From: Aliidiomarina shirensis
GTDB lineage: Bacteria; Pseudomonadota; Gammaproteobacteria; Enterobacterales; Alteromonadaceae
Direction: 5' to 3'
Assembly (NCBI RefSeq): GCF_003987345.1
Contig: NZ_PIPP01000002.1
Coordinates: 496,001-560,000, forward strand
Length of the DNA stretch: 64,000 nucleotides
Position numbers and translations under genes: made by a program. Positions 35,680-43,548 of this stretch are shown piece by piece; positions within the stretch are counted from its first letter, which is position 1; every line of letters begins with the position of its first letter. A model generated the notes under the pieces. The model was not told the origin of the DNA. It made no database searches and was given only the letters and a program-made list of their open reading frames with translations.

Positions 35680-37074
35680 TTAATTTTTTACAGGTGTTAA
35701 CTCTGATGTATCAGATTTCGGTACTTGATTACGCCAACGCTTTAATTTCTTCACCAGTGTTGATTGATCTATACCCAATACGGCTGCGGCGGCACGAGTG
35801 GTTCCATGCTCCGCAAGGGCCATTTCAATAATATGTTGTTCAAAATTATCCACGCGCGCTTTCAGGCTCTCATCATCGGCCACTTCACGTGGTTGCCAAT
35901 CCGGAAACACCTCACTGGGCAGGTGTTGTAATTGAATAACTGCGCTTTCGGCAGTAACCACCATGCGTTCGGTAAGATTCATCAATTCACGAATATTCCC
36001 GGGCCAATCGTATCGCTTCAGCACAGTTAAGCACTCATTGCTCCAGCTACAATCATGCTCGTGCTGTTGATTAAAAACATTTAAGTAATGTTGCAACAAC
36101 GGCGTGATTTCTTCGCGGCGCTCTCTTAAAGATGGCAGGGTTACCGGCACCACACTAATACGATAGAAAAGATCTTCACGAAACTTCCCCTGCTCAACTT
36201 GCTGCCGAAGCTGGCGGTGCGTTGCGCAAACAAGCCGAAAGTTTGTGGGTTTAAATTCCGTTCCGCCTACCGGCAGTAGGCGGTTTTCGGAAAGCACTTT
36301 AAGGAGCTTTGCTTGGAGCGATAATGGCAAATCACCAATTTCATCAAGTAATAACGTGCCGCCACTCGCTACCTCAAGCAAACCAGGCTTCCCTTTGCTA
36401 GAAGCGCCGGTAAATGCCCCAGGCGCATAGCCGAATAGTTCAGCCTCGAGCAAAGCTTCGGGCATCGCTGCACAATTGAGCTCCAAAAAAGGGCCTTCCG
36501 GTGTTGCCGAGTGTTGATGGATAAACCGCGCCAGCATGGTTTTACCGGTGCCCGTTTCGCCTTCGATAAGCACCTTAGCTGAGGTACTCGCCACTCGCCG
36601 TGCCAGCTCATAACTTGCGCGAGTGGCTTTACTCACAATTAAATCTTGAGCGGGAACATTTGTGCTTGGGGTTAACCCATAGGTATCACGAACGGTAAGC
36701 AGCTCTTGCAGTTGCTCTTGTGCATGTTTTGCTCTAAGCAACTCCGTAACATCTCTAACCGTTGTTACGATATATTCGAGGTCACCGGTGCTATCAAACA
36801 TCGGGGTTCCGCTGACTACAATTTTCCGGCTATCGTGAATGGTTTGTACTAAGGTAACCGGTTGCAGCTCCCGCAAAACCTCAAGCGAAACAGAGCGCGA
36901 AATGTAGCCCGCCTTCACTACCTCCGACATATGCAGCCCCACAACCTTGTGGCGCTGGATGCCAGTAATACGCTCATACGCTTTATTAACCGTTAGCGTT
37001 ATGCCTTTTGCATCGGTGATATATACGCCATCTTGCAGCGCATCGATAATGCGTTGTAAATCGCGATTATTCAT
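35680..37074 (-). CDS. PAS-domain sigma-54 transcriptional activator
   Basis: 464 aa. A PAS sensor (about 1-115, LQDGVYITDAKGITLTVNKA) precedes an AAA+ domain with Walker A GETGTGKT (172-179), the sigma-54 contact loop GAFTGA (219-224) and Walker B GGTLLLDEIG (239-248). A C-terminal Fis-type helix-turn-helix follows (about 425-455, TRAAAAVLGIDQSTLVKKLK). There is no receiver domain, so it is a ligand- or redox-sensing one-component activator. It overlaps the permease gene by 8 bp and is therefore likely autoregulated. The two palindromes and two sigma-54 promoters at 39788-40079 are its obvious targets. Confidence 0.93.
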   Translation of the reverse strand: MNNRDLQRIIDALQDGVYITDAKGITLTVNKAYERITGIQRHKVVGLHMSEVVKAGYISRSVSLEVLRELQPVTLVQTIHDSRKIVVSGTPMFDSTGDLEYIVTTVRDVTELLRAKHAQEQLQELLTVRDTYGLTPSTNVPAQDLIVSKATRASYELARRVASTSAKVLIEGETGTGKTMLARFIHQHSATPEGPFLELNCAAMPEALLEAELFGYAPGAFTGASSKGKPGLLEVASGGTLLLDEIGDLPLSLQAKLLKVLSENRLLPVGGTEFKPTNFRLVCATHRQLRQQVEQGKFREDLFYRISVVPVTLPSLRERREEITPLLQHYLNVFNQQHEHDCSWSNECLTVLKRYDWPGNIRELMNLTERMVVTAESAVIQLQHLPSEVFPDWQPREVADDESLKARVDNFEQHIIEMALAEHGTTRAAAAVLGIDQSTLVKKLKRWRNQVPKSDTSELTPVKN

Positions 37075-38482
37075 CTTCGTTTCCTAGCTTCTCAGAGCTT
37101 TGTTGGTCTTTCACAAAGGTTTCATCAACTTCGCCACTAAAGAACTGCCGACCATAAATCAATAAACACAACAGCACACCAACAGCAAACGCCCATGCAG
37201 CTCCCTTAATAACCAACACTGCGGCGATAACGCCGGCGATGCCCAAATCGCGTTGGCTTTGGGCTTGCATAATGCCGATTCGAACGCTTACGTATCCCTG
37301 AATCAATAGCGTTAACGCCAAGGCAATACCCAGAATAGGCTGCACTAAACTCACAATTGGCAATAATAGAAGGCCTGTATTGGTACCCCAACGAAAAGAG
37401 CCTGAACCGCCAAAAATAGAATCCATGGCGGCCTTACCCTTTTTATAGCGCTCTACAACCACAACATGCATCGCTGCCCATAACGGCCCACACATCACCA
37501 CATCAGGGCCAAACACGCTCATTCCTAAGTTGCGGCCACCAAAAATCAAATGCGCTCTATTCGGGTTGTAATCGATTTTTTCATCGCTACGCACTTCATC
37601 CGCTTCGGCGAGTAATGCTTTGCTTTGCAGCACATCCCCAAAAAGCACAATATAGGCTGCCAAAACGGTTGGAATTGCGGTGAGGTACATCATTAAGGGT
37701 GGAAAGCCTAACCCAAATAATGTGTATTCATTCCACATCAACACAAAATCAGGTTTAGTAAAGCCCCACTCAACATCAGGCCACGGCGCTTCACCAAAGA
37801 GTGGCGCAATAACAATCGCCAAAACGATAATCGGAAAAATACCCAGTTTCCCAATGGTTGCCCACACTCTTCCGCGGCTTTGCAGCCCAGCAAAATGCTT
37901 GGAAAATATCAGATAAAAAGCCACACCAACGGCAATAGTAATGGTGAACGGGTATTGCTCAAACCGGCCCCCTTCTGAGAACACTACGGTAATCGCGGCC
38001 AGCCCTGCGCCCATGATCACACCGGCCTTAATGGCCGCAGGGATCATCCGCACTACCTTACTCGCTAACTTAGTTTGCCCAAGCACGATGGCTAAAATCC
38101 CAAGCATCATCTGGAACGCGATAAGCGCGTGAACGCGCGCTTCCCCCTCAGGAAAGGCTGACACATACAAAATTAACAAGGGAATCGCGGGTGTAATCCA
38201 ACCCGGTACTACTGGATCGCCAAGCATGTGGTGAAGCAGATAAAGTAGGCCATTCAGAATAACGATAGCAATCGCCGCTTCAAACGGCATGCCTAGTAAT
38301 TCTGTCATTAACGGAATGGCCGCGAGATCAACCGCACACATGAGTAAACCCTGAAAGTAATCAGGCAACTCAAAGCGATAATGCACAAATGGTAGCCGCA
38401 GCTTAAACGGCCCCAATGGGGTATAAGGCGCTTCCGCCCCTGCTGCACGATTTCGCCAGCGATTAAATTTTGGTGAACTCAA
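37067..38482 (-). CDS. SLC23/NCS2-like membrane permease, substrate unknown
   Basis: 471 aa with about 12-14 membrane segments. Features include PDYFQGLLMCAVDLAAIPLM, GDPVVPGWITPAIPLLILYV and MIPAAIKAGVIMGAGLAAIT, the last resembling the family pattern in NCS2/SLC23 permeases where a conserved P-x-x-I-x-x-G is found. The family typically carries uracil, xanthine or ascorbate, but members in this context are uncharacterised as far as I know. The context makes it the likely importer of the substrate oxidised by the neighbouring dehydrogenases. It lies 64 bp after the dehydrogenase gene with no visible terminator between. Confidence 0.7.
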   Translation of the reverse strand: MSSPKFNRWRNRAAGAEAPYTPLGPFKLRLPFVHYRFELPDYFQGLLMCAVDLAAIPLMTELLGMPFEAAIAIVILNGLLYLLHHMLGDPVVPGWITPAIPLLILYVSAFPEGEARVHALIAFQMMLGILAIVLGQTKLASKVVRMIPAAIKAGVIMGAGLAAITVVFSEGGRFEQYPFTITIAVGVAFYLIFSKHFAGLQSRGRVWATIGKLGIFPIIVLAIVIAPLFGEAPWPDVEWGFTKPDFVLMWNEYTLFGLGFPPLMMYLTAIPTVLAAYIVLFGDVLQSKALLAEADEVRSDEKIDYNPNRAHLIFGGRNLGMSVFGPDVVMCGPLWAAMHVVVVERYKKGKAAMDSIFGGSGSFRWGTNTGLLLLPIVSLVQPILGIALALTLLIQGYVSVRIGIMQAQSQRDLGIAGVIAAVLVIKGAAWAFAVGVLLCLLIYGRQFFSGEVDETFVKDQQSSEKLGNEDE

Positions 38483-38546
38483 CTCAAGCTCCTAATTTTA
38501 TTGTTATTCGTTAATTCAGCATTGAATTATTTTTGGTTCTTGGTTT

Positions 38547-39722
38547 TTAATATGCGGCTTGGTAAATCGCTAAAATATCGTTTTCAGAGAGTGTTCGAGG
38601 GTTGTTGCGCAACAACCGTTCTACCTTCACCGCTTCTGCGGCTAACTGTGGTAGTGCATCCTGAGGAATATCAAAACTGCTCAACCCTTTTGGAATATGT
38701 ACATCAGTGCAAAGTTGATGGAGTTGCGCAATCACCCAATCAGCCGCTTCAATATCGGTGTAATCTTTACTATCGAGCCCAAACTGATGCGCGATATCAC
38801 GGAACCGTTCCGGGCAGGCAAGCTTGTTCCATTCCATCACGTAAGGCAGCATAAGCGCGTTGCTTACCCCATGTGCCAAGTGATAACGGCCACCAAGCGG
38901 ATAAGCCAGCGCATGCACCGCACCAACCCCAGCATTACCAAATGCTAAACCCGCTAATAGACTACCAGTGGCCATATCTTCACGAGCTTCTAAGTTATCT
39001 GGCTTCGCATAAGCTTTCGGTAATGCGTGATAAATCATGTGCATTGCTTTGATGGCTAGCGCATCGGTAACTGGGCTAGCAAAGTTAGAAATATACGCTT
39101 CAATGGCGTGAACCAGCGCATCAACGCCACTAGCCGCTGTTACACTACGTGGACAGCTAACCGTAAGCTCTGGTGCTACTATCGCGACATCTGGCAGTAA
39201 GTAATCACTTACTATCCCCTTTTTCACCTGATTTTCAGTGTCCGCCAAAATAGCAATGTTGGTTACTTCAGAGCCAGTGCCAGCTGTTGTGGGCATACAA
39301 ATAAGTGGAATGGTGCGCGCTGGAACCTTATTTTCGCCAAAGAAATCATGAATTTTTACCGCTTGCTGCTTCGCACCTTCGGCAAACACCGCAACACATT
39401 TCGCGATATCCATTGCGCTGCCACCGCCAATGGCAATTACGCCATCATGGTTGCCGCGATTAAAAATATCGGTGCATTGTTGAACTACCGCAACCTCAGG
39501 TTCCGGCGGAACAGCATCAAAAATATTTAAATCAGTATTATTTAAAGCCGAATTGATTTTAGTGATTAACGGATCGAGGGTGCCAGATTGGCGAACGCCG
39601 GTGTCCGTAACTAGAAGAGGGTTTCGTATGCCTAAGCGCTGCATTTGCACGATTAGCTCCGAGCTTGCATTAAGCCCCGTAATCAATCGCTGTGCTGATT
39701 TAAAATAGCTTACTGCCGCCAT
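38547..39722 (-). CDS. Iron-containing alcohol dehydrogenase, probable 4-hydroxybutyrate dehydrogenase
   Basis: 391 aa of the group III family. The NAD-binding IAIGGGSAMDIAK is near residues 97-109, PTTAGTGSEVTNIAI near 145, and the metal region GVDALVHAIEAYISN near 200 together with GAVHALAYPLGGRYHLAHGV near 265, which supplies the His ligands. In this family 4-hydroxybutyrate dehydrogenases pair with succinate-semialdehyde dehydrogenase, as here. Substrates such as 1,3-propanediol or other hydroxy acids cannot be excluded. First gene of the five-gene operon; a sigma-54 promoter lies 66 bp upstream. Confidence 0.85.
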   Translation of the reverse strand: MAAVSYFKSAQRLITGLNASSELIVQMQRLGIRNPLLVTDTGVRQSGTLDPLITKINSALNNTDLNIFDAVPPEPEVAVVQQCTDIFNRGNHDGVIAIGGGSAMDIAKCVAVFAEGAKQQAVKIHDFFGENKVPARTIPLICMPTTAGTGSEVTNIAILADTENQVKKGIVSDYLLPDVAIVAPELTVSCPRSVTAASGVDALVHAIEAYISNFASPVTDALAIKAMHMIYHALPKAYAKPDNLEAREDMATGSLLAGLAFGNAGVGAVHALAYPLGGRYHLAHGVSNALMLPYVMEWNKLACPERFRDIAHQFGLDSKDYTDIEAADWVIAQLHQLCTDVHIPKGLSSFDIPQDALPQLAAEAVKVERLLRNNPRTLSENDILAIYQAAY

Positions 39723-39787
39723 ATATGCTCCTACTCCTCTCTACGCCTTGATTGTTCAACAAGGAAATAACAATAGTTAAGAGAATA

Positions 39788-39802
39788 GCAACATCTATGC
39801 CA
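39788..39802 (-). promoter_or_regulatory. Sigma-54 promoter of the dehydrogenase operon
   Basis: On the minus strand TGGCAT-AGATG-TTGC has the invariant GG and GC ten bases apart and matches the TGGCAY-N5-TTGC consensus. It faces the dehydrogenase gene, whose ATG is 66 bp away. Confidence 0.82.
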
Positions 39803-39874
39803 AGATGCTAAATAACGGTAAGGCATTGATATTAATTGCAAAAACCAAAGCAAAGAGAAATACCGCTATCGTTT

Positions 39875-39924
39875 TGATGATTTACTTCATCAATAACTGC
39901 CAATTATGATGAAATAAATCATCA
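39875..39924. promoter_or_regulatory. Paired palindromic activator sites (UAS) between divergent sigma-54 promoters
   Basis: Site 1, TGATGATTTACTTCATCA (39875-39892), and site 2, TGATGAAATAAATCATCA (39907-39924), are each 18-bp palindromes with perfect TGATGA/TCATCA arms. The reverse complement of site 2 matches site 1 at 17 of 18 positions. Their centres are 32 bp apart, close to three helical turns, so a multimeric activator could bind both on one face. A half-site TGATGAAAT is at 39951-39959. Site 1 is about 75 bp from the minus-strand -24 box and site 2 about 140 bp from the plus-strand one. Confidence 0.85.
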
Positions 39925-40063
39925 TAGTGGGTGATGTATTCAGTTAATATTGATGAAATTTTTCCCGCCCTTGATGCAGAAAAACACTCAAGCAAGCTAT
40001 CTCACCACCTCACCCTTCACCAAAACCCAATATAAATCAAGTTATTAAAAGCAAATCCTTGTT

Positions 40064-40079
40064 TGGCACATAACTTGCT
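40064..40079 (+). promoter_or_regulatory. Sigma-54 promoter of the porin gene
   Basis: TGGCAC-ATAAC-TTGCT is a perfect match to the sigma-54 -24/-12 consensus with correct spacing. It predicts a transcript start near 40090 and an mRNA leader of about 85 nt. Confidence 0.92.
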
Positions 40080-40108
40080 TTCATTTATTCGTTTAGCACT
40101 TTTCCAAT

Positions 40109-40144
40109 GCGGAGGCGCATCTTGTTGTGTGAGTGAGCCTCCGC
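40109..40144 (+). promoter_or_regulatory. Stem-loop in the porin mRNA leader
   Basis: GCGGAGGC (40109-40116) and GCCTCCGC (40137-40144) are exact complements around a 20-nt loop. The stem lies inside the predicted leader and ends 29 nt before the porin ATG. No T run follows, so it is not a terminator; it may stabilise the mRNA or be a target for translational control. Confidence 0.55.
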
Positions 40145-40173
40145 CTACATTTAATAAAAAGAGAGCAATCATA

Positions 40174-41373
40174 ATGAAAACAATAAACAAGGTGAATTCT
40201 CGAAAAATCTCATACCAGAAGCTAATTTTAGGATTAGCTTCTAGTGCTGCGATCATAGCAAGTAACACCGCCATGGCGAACGATATTGAATACGCCGATT
40301 GGACATTTAGTTTCGGCGGCTATATCAACACCCACGCAATATTTGTTGATTGCGATACCAGCGGCAATACCGTTGCAGGGAATGCCTTGCTCTGCACGGG
40401 CGACGACGCTGCCTCGGTAACCAACGGATATAGCCCTGCTAGTTTTAATTTCTCCGCCAGCACTGAGCGGGACGGCTTCGATATTAGCGCAGTGCTTGCA
40501 ATTGAGCCTGGAACCACCGATAACGCCGCGTTTAATGGAAATGGCGATAACAGAGCTTATCGAGCTTACTTTACGGTAGGAAACGATGACTACGGAACCA
40601 TTAAAGCCGGCCGCGATTACGGCGTATTTGGTATCGATATCGTACTTGAAGATATGTCGCTTGGTGGTGTTGGTGCACCCGCGTTAGTTAAAAGCCCTTT
40701 AAACACTCAACTAGGTGCTGCTGGCTACGGTTATATTTTCACGGATAGGCTTTCGCAAATCACCTATTCGTATAGCGCCAGCAATGGTATTAGCGGAGCG
40801 TTTGGGATATTTCAGCCACTCGATTTTCTATCCTTTGGTGGAAATGGCTACGTAGGTGATAGTGGCAGTAAGCAACCCGGATTCCACGGTAAACTCCGCT
40901 ATGATCACGATAGTGGCTATATCTCCAGCACATTCTTACAGCAGGATATTTCCACCCCATTAAATAGCTATAGTGCCTACGGTGTAGATGTAACCGCTAC
41001 TCTAAATATCGCCAATAATCGTTTGGTTATTTCTGCATTTAACGCCGATGGTTTAGGGTACTACGGCCTTTTTATTGACGCCGCAGATGTGAACGCAGTT
41101 CCGAGAAAATCGTCCGGTTGGTTCACGCAAGCTACCCATACTCGAGGTGCAACTAAGTTTGGTGTGAATTACGGTGTTTCTCAAGTAGATCGCACAGCAA
41201 CCGATACACCGCTTCAGCTTGATGAACAAAAGAAATTAACCTTGGGCGTATACCGTACGTTCTGGCAACACTTTACTCTTGCCGCTGAATTTTCCGATAT
41301 CACCGCAAGCAATCATCAAAACGAAGAAATCAAAAATACAGCGTTTAGTGTTGGTTTAGCGCTAGCGTTCTAA
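40174..41373 (+). CDS. Outer-membrane porin
   Basis: 399 aa from the ATG at 40174; the upstream extension is rejected because it precedes a clear signal peptide (about 1-36, ending NTAMANDIEYA). The mature part starts with a beta strand (WTFSFGGYINTHAIF), contains alternating aromatic strands such as GTIKAGRDYGVFGIDIVLED, where a gram-negative porin constriction loop often follows, and ends with the outer-membrane insertion signal VGLALAF (terminal Phe). The sigma-54 promoter and shared activator sites tie it to the divergent catabolic operon, so it is likely an entry channel for that substrate. The substrate is unknown. Confidence 0.87.
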   Translation: MKTINKVNSRKISYQKLILGLASSAAIIASNTAMANDIEYADWTFSFGGYINTHAIFVDCDTSGNTVAGNALLCTGDDAASVTNGYSPASFNFSASTERDGFDISAVLAIEPGTTDNAAFNGNGDNRAYRAYFTVGNDDYGTIKAGRDYGVFGIDIVLEDMSLGGVGAPALVKSPLNTQLGAAGYGYIFTDRLSQITYSYSASNGISGAFGIFQPLDFLSFGGNGYVGDSGSKQPGFHGKLRYDHDSGYISSTFLQQDISTPLNSYSAYGVDVTATLNIANNRLVISAFNADGLGYYGLFIDAADVNAVPRKSSGWFTQATHTRGATKFGVNYGVSQVDRTATDTPLQLDEQKKLTLGVYRTFWQHFTLAAEFSDITASNHQNEEIKNTAFSVGLALAF

Positions 41374-41392
41374 GCCAAATCTAAGTTCTTAC

Positions 41393-41428
41393 AAAAAAGC
41401 GGGGGCATTTAAACAATGCCCCCGCTTT
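41393..41428. terminator. Bidirectional terminator between porin and ssb
   Basis: GCGGGGGCATT pairs with AATGCCCCCGC around a 5-nt loop. Six A precede it and three T follow, so it is strongest for transcription arriving from ssb but can serve both genes. Confidence 0.88.
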
Positions 41429-41454
41429 CATATTTTCTAGCCCTTTAGTAAAAG

Positions 41455-42030
41455 TCAGAAGGGAATATCATCATCAAAATCGTTATCCAATGGCGCTGGT
41501 TGTGCTGGGCGTTGTTGGCTTTGGTTTTGATTTTGTGAACCCTGATTTTGCTGACCCTGATTCTGTTGGCCGCCTTGGTTTTGAGAACCTTGCGCTGCGT
41601 AACCTTGGTTAGAGCCTTGACCAGAACCTTGATTCGAGCTTTGGTTATAGTTCTGTGATTGGCCACCGAAATCGCCACCACCGCCGGCTCCGCGGCTATC
41701 AAGCATTTGCATTTCATTACACACGATTTCTGTGGTGTATTTATCTTGGCCATCTTGGCCCTGCCACTTACGCGTTTGCAAACGGCCTTCAATATATACT
41801 TTTGAACCTTTTTTCAGGTACTCGCCAGCGATTTCAGCTAAACGGCGATAGCACACAATACGGTGCCATTCGGTGATTTCTTTTTGCTCACCGGTTTGCT
41901 TATCTTTCCATGATTCGCTCGTTGCCACGCTAAAGTTTGCAATAGCGGTGCTGTTTTGGGTGTAACGAACTTCCGGATCTTGGCCCAGATTACCCAAAAT
42001 AATTACCTTATTAACCCCACGACTGGCCAT
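41455..42030 (-). CDS. ssb: Single-stranded DNA-binding protein
   Basis: 191 aa. The N-terminal OB fold (about 1-110) starts [20 protein letters not shown] with [23 protein letters not shown] long low-complexity linker of Gln, Asn, Gly and Ser (about 120-175) is followed by the acidic tip DDDIPF that recruits repair and replication partners. It binds ssDNA as a tetramer. It lies 19 bp after the MFS gene on the same strand. In many relatives ssb is near uvrA, as here. Confidence 0.96.
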   Translation of the reverse strand: MASRGVNKVIILGNLGQDPEVRYTQNSTAIANFSVATSESWKDKQTGEQKEITEWHRIVCYRRLAEIAGEYLKKGSKVYIEGRLQTRKWQGQDGQDKYTTEIVCNEMQMLDSRGAGGGGDFGGQSQNYNQSSNQGSGQGSNQGYAAQGSQNQGGQQNQGQQNQGSQNQNQSQQRPAQPAPLDNDFDDDIPF

Positions 42031-42049
42031 AAATCTCTCCTGTTATCTT

Positions 42050-43420
42050 TTACTGAAAACGCGCCACGATTCCATTAATCGCGGTGGCATCATATTCATC
42101 TTTTTTAATTTTCAAATAGGTTGCGCCTTCATCAGGTATAACGATGGCTTCCTCAATTCCGGCCGCTTCCGTAAGCGCGCTGGTGAGCTCGCGAGCTTCG
42201 CTCGGCGAAAGCGTGCGCGTAACAAAATTGAGGCGCGTAGTAGCAGACACCTGCAGCAAACCAATACTAAACAGCAACCAACATACTAGCAGGGCTACGC
42301 AAAAAAGCACAACGGCAAAAGCACCGGCACTTTGAAATAAGAAACCGCCCGCTACCCCACCTACAAAAGCGCCAAAAAACTGGCACGTGGTATATAAACC
42401 GCTGGCACTGCCTTTACTTCCGGCGGGTGCGTGCTGGGTAAGCAATGCCGGAAAGCTCGCTTCGAGATAGTTAAACCCAATAAAAAACACCCAAACCGAG
42501 AATACCAAGCCCCACAAGTGGCCTTCAAAAACAGCAATCGCTGACAAGGAAACCACTAACATAAGCATCGCAATCCGCATGCCCAATACTTGCTTCTGTT
42601 TGCGCAACAACGCGATCATCATCGGAATCATTACCGCGAACGATAGCAACAATGTTGGCAGGTAGAGCCAGCTATGGTGTTCAGCGGCAAGGCCGGCATC
42701 TACTAACTGCAACGGCAACGTAACAAACCATGCGGTTAACACTAAATGCAGTACAAACACACCAAAGTTTAAGCGTTGTAATTGCATGTTTTTAAATAAT
42801 CGGCCAAGTTCTTTTGGTACCGGTAACACATCACGGCTAGGCACTTGCTGGTAAGTTTCTGGCATACCCCGCCACATCAGCAAAATACCACCTACGGCAA
42901 GGGCAGCCGTTAGCCAAAACAAACCCGACATACCAATCACACCACCCAATAGCGGTGCGATAATAAGTGCCAAAACAAACGATAAACCAATACCCATGCC
43001 GATGACGGCCATTACTTTTGGCCGTTGTTCTTCACGGGCGGAATCGGCCGCTAACGCTAAAACCGCACCGGCAATGGCACCTGCACCCTGTAACACGCGG
43101 CCAACAATAACGCCTTGCATCGTATCGGCAAGCGCTGCTACTACACTACCTATGGCAAAAATCGCTAAGCCAGCCAGAATTACTGGGCGCCGGCCTATAC
43201 GATCAGAAAGCCAGCCCATTGGAATTTGTAAGAATGCTTGAGTAAGCCCATAGGCACCAATAGCTATCCCCACTAGGAAAGGGCTGTAATCAGGGTAACT
43301 TTGGCCATAAATAGCCAATACCGGCATGATCAAAAATAGCCCCAACATGCGTAAACCAAAAATTGAGGCTAATGCTGCTGCGGCTTTTTTCTCTGTACGA
43401 TTCAATCCGTTTTGCTTCAT
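42050..43420 (-). CDS. yajR: YajR-like major facilitator transporter
   Basis: 456 aa from the ATG at 43420; the longer frame runs into the uvrA promoter region. Twelve membrane segments are expected, with motif A as [12 protein letters not shown] near residues 70-81. After the last helix a soluble tail of about 65 aa ([20 protein letters not shown] to the end) looks like the ferredoxin-like YAM domain of E. coli YajR, whose total length (454 aa) is almost identical. A proton-driven drug or metabolite exporter is expected; the substrate is unknown. Divergent from uvrA. Confidence 0.82.
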   Translation of the reverse strand: MKQNGLNRTEKKAAAALASIFGLRMLGLFLIMPVLAIYGQSYPDYSPFLVGIAIGAYGLTQAFLQIPMGWLSDRIGRRPVILAGLAIFAIGSVVAALADTMQGVIVGRVLQGAGAIAGAVLALAADSAREEQRPKVMAVIGMGIGLSFVLALIIAPLLGGVIGMSGLFWLTAALAVGGILLMWRGMPETYQQVPSRDVLPVPKELGRLFKNMQLQRLNFGVFVLHLVLTAWFVTLPLQLVDAGLAAEHHSWLYLPTLLLSFAVMIPMMIALLRKQKQVLGMRIAMLMLVVSLSAIAVFEGHLWGLVFSVWVFFIGFNYLEASFPALLTQHAPAGSKGSASGLYTTCQFFGAFVGGVAGGFLFQSAGAFAVVLFCVALLVCWLLFSIGLLQVSATTRLNFVTRTLSPSEARELTSALTEAAGIEEAIVIPDEGATYLKIKKDEYDATAINGIVARFQ

Positions 43421-43485
43421 TACAGGCGGTTTGTCCACTTCGTAAAATCTGGCCAAGTCTAACAGAATTAGATGTAAGACGTCAG

Positions 43486-43514
43486 TTAGAAATCGCGCTG
43501 ATTTGTGCGATAAT
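43486..43514 (+). promoter_or_regulatory. Likely uvrA promoter
   Basis: An extended -10, TGC-GATAAT (43506-43514), sits 17 bp after a weak -35 TTAGAA (43486-43491) and 35 bp before the uvrA ATG. I see no clear LexA box (CTG-N10-CAG) in this gap. Confidence 0.45.
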
Positions 43515-43548
43515 GCACGATTACACTTTGCTCGCAAGAAAGGATGTT

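Noticed and set aside
41500-41660. Tandem repeat or CRISPR-like array in ssb
   Set aside because: The repetition reflects the Gln/Asn/Gly linker codons of SSB; units are irregular and there are no spacers.
43421-43548. LexA (SOS) box in front of uvrA
   Set aside because: The closest candidate, CTG-N11-CAG near 43450, has the wrong spacing and a poor centre. No CTG-N10-CAG was found.
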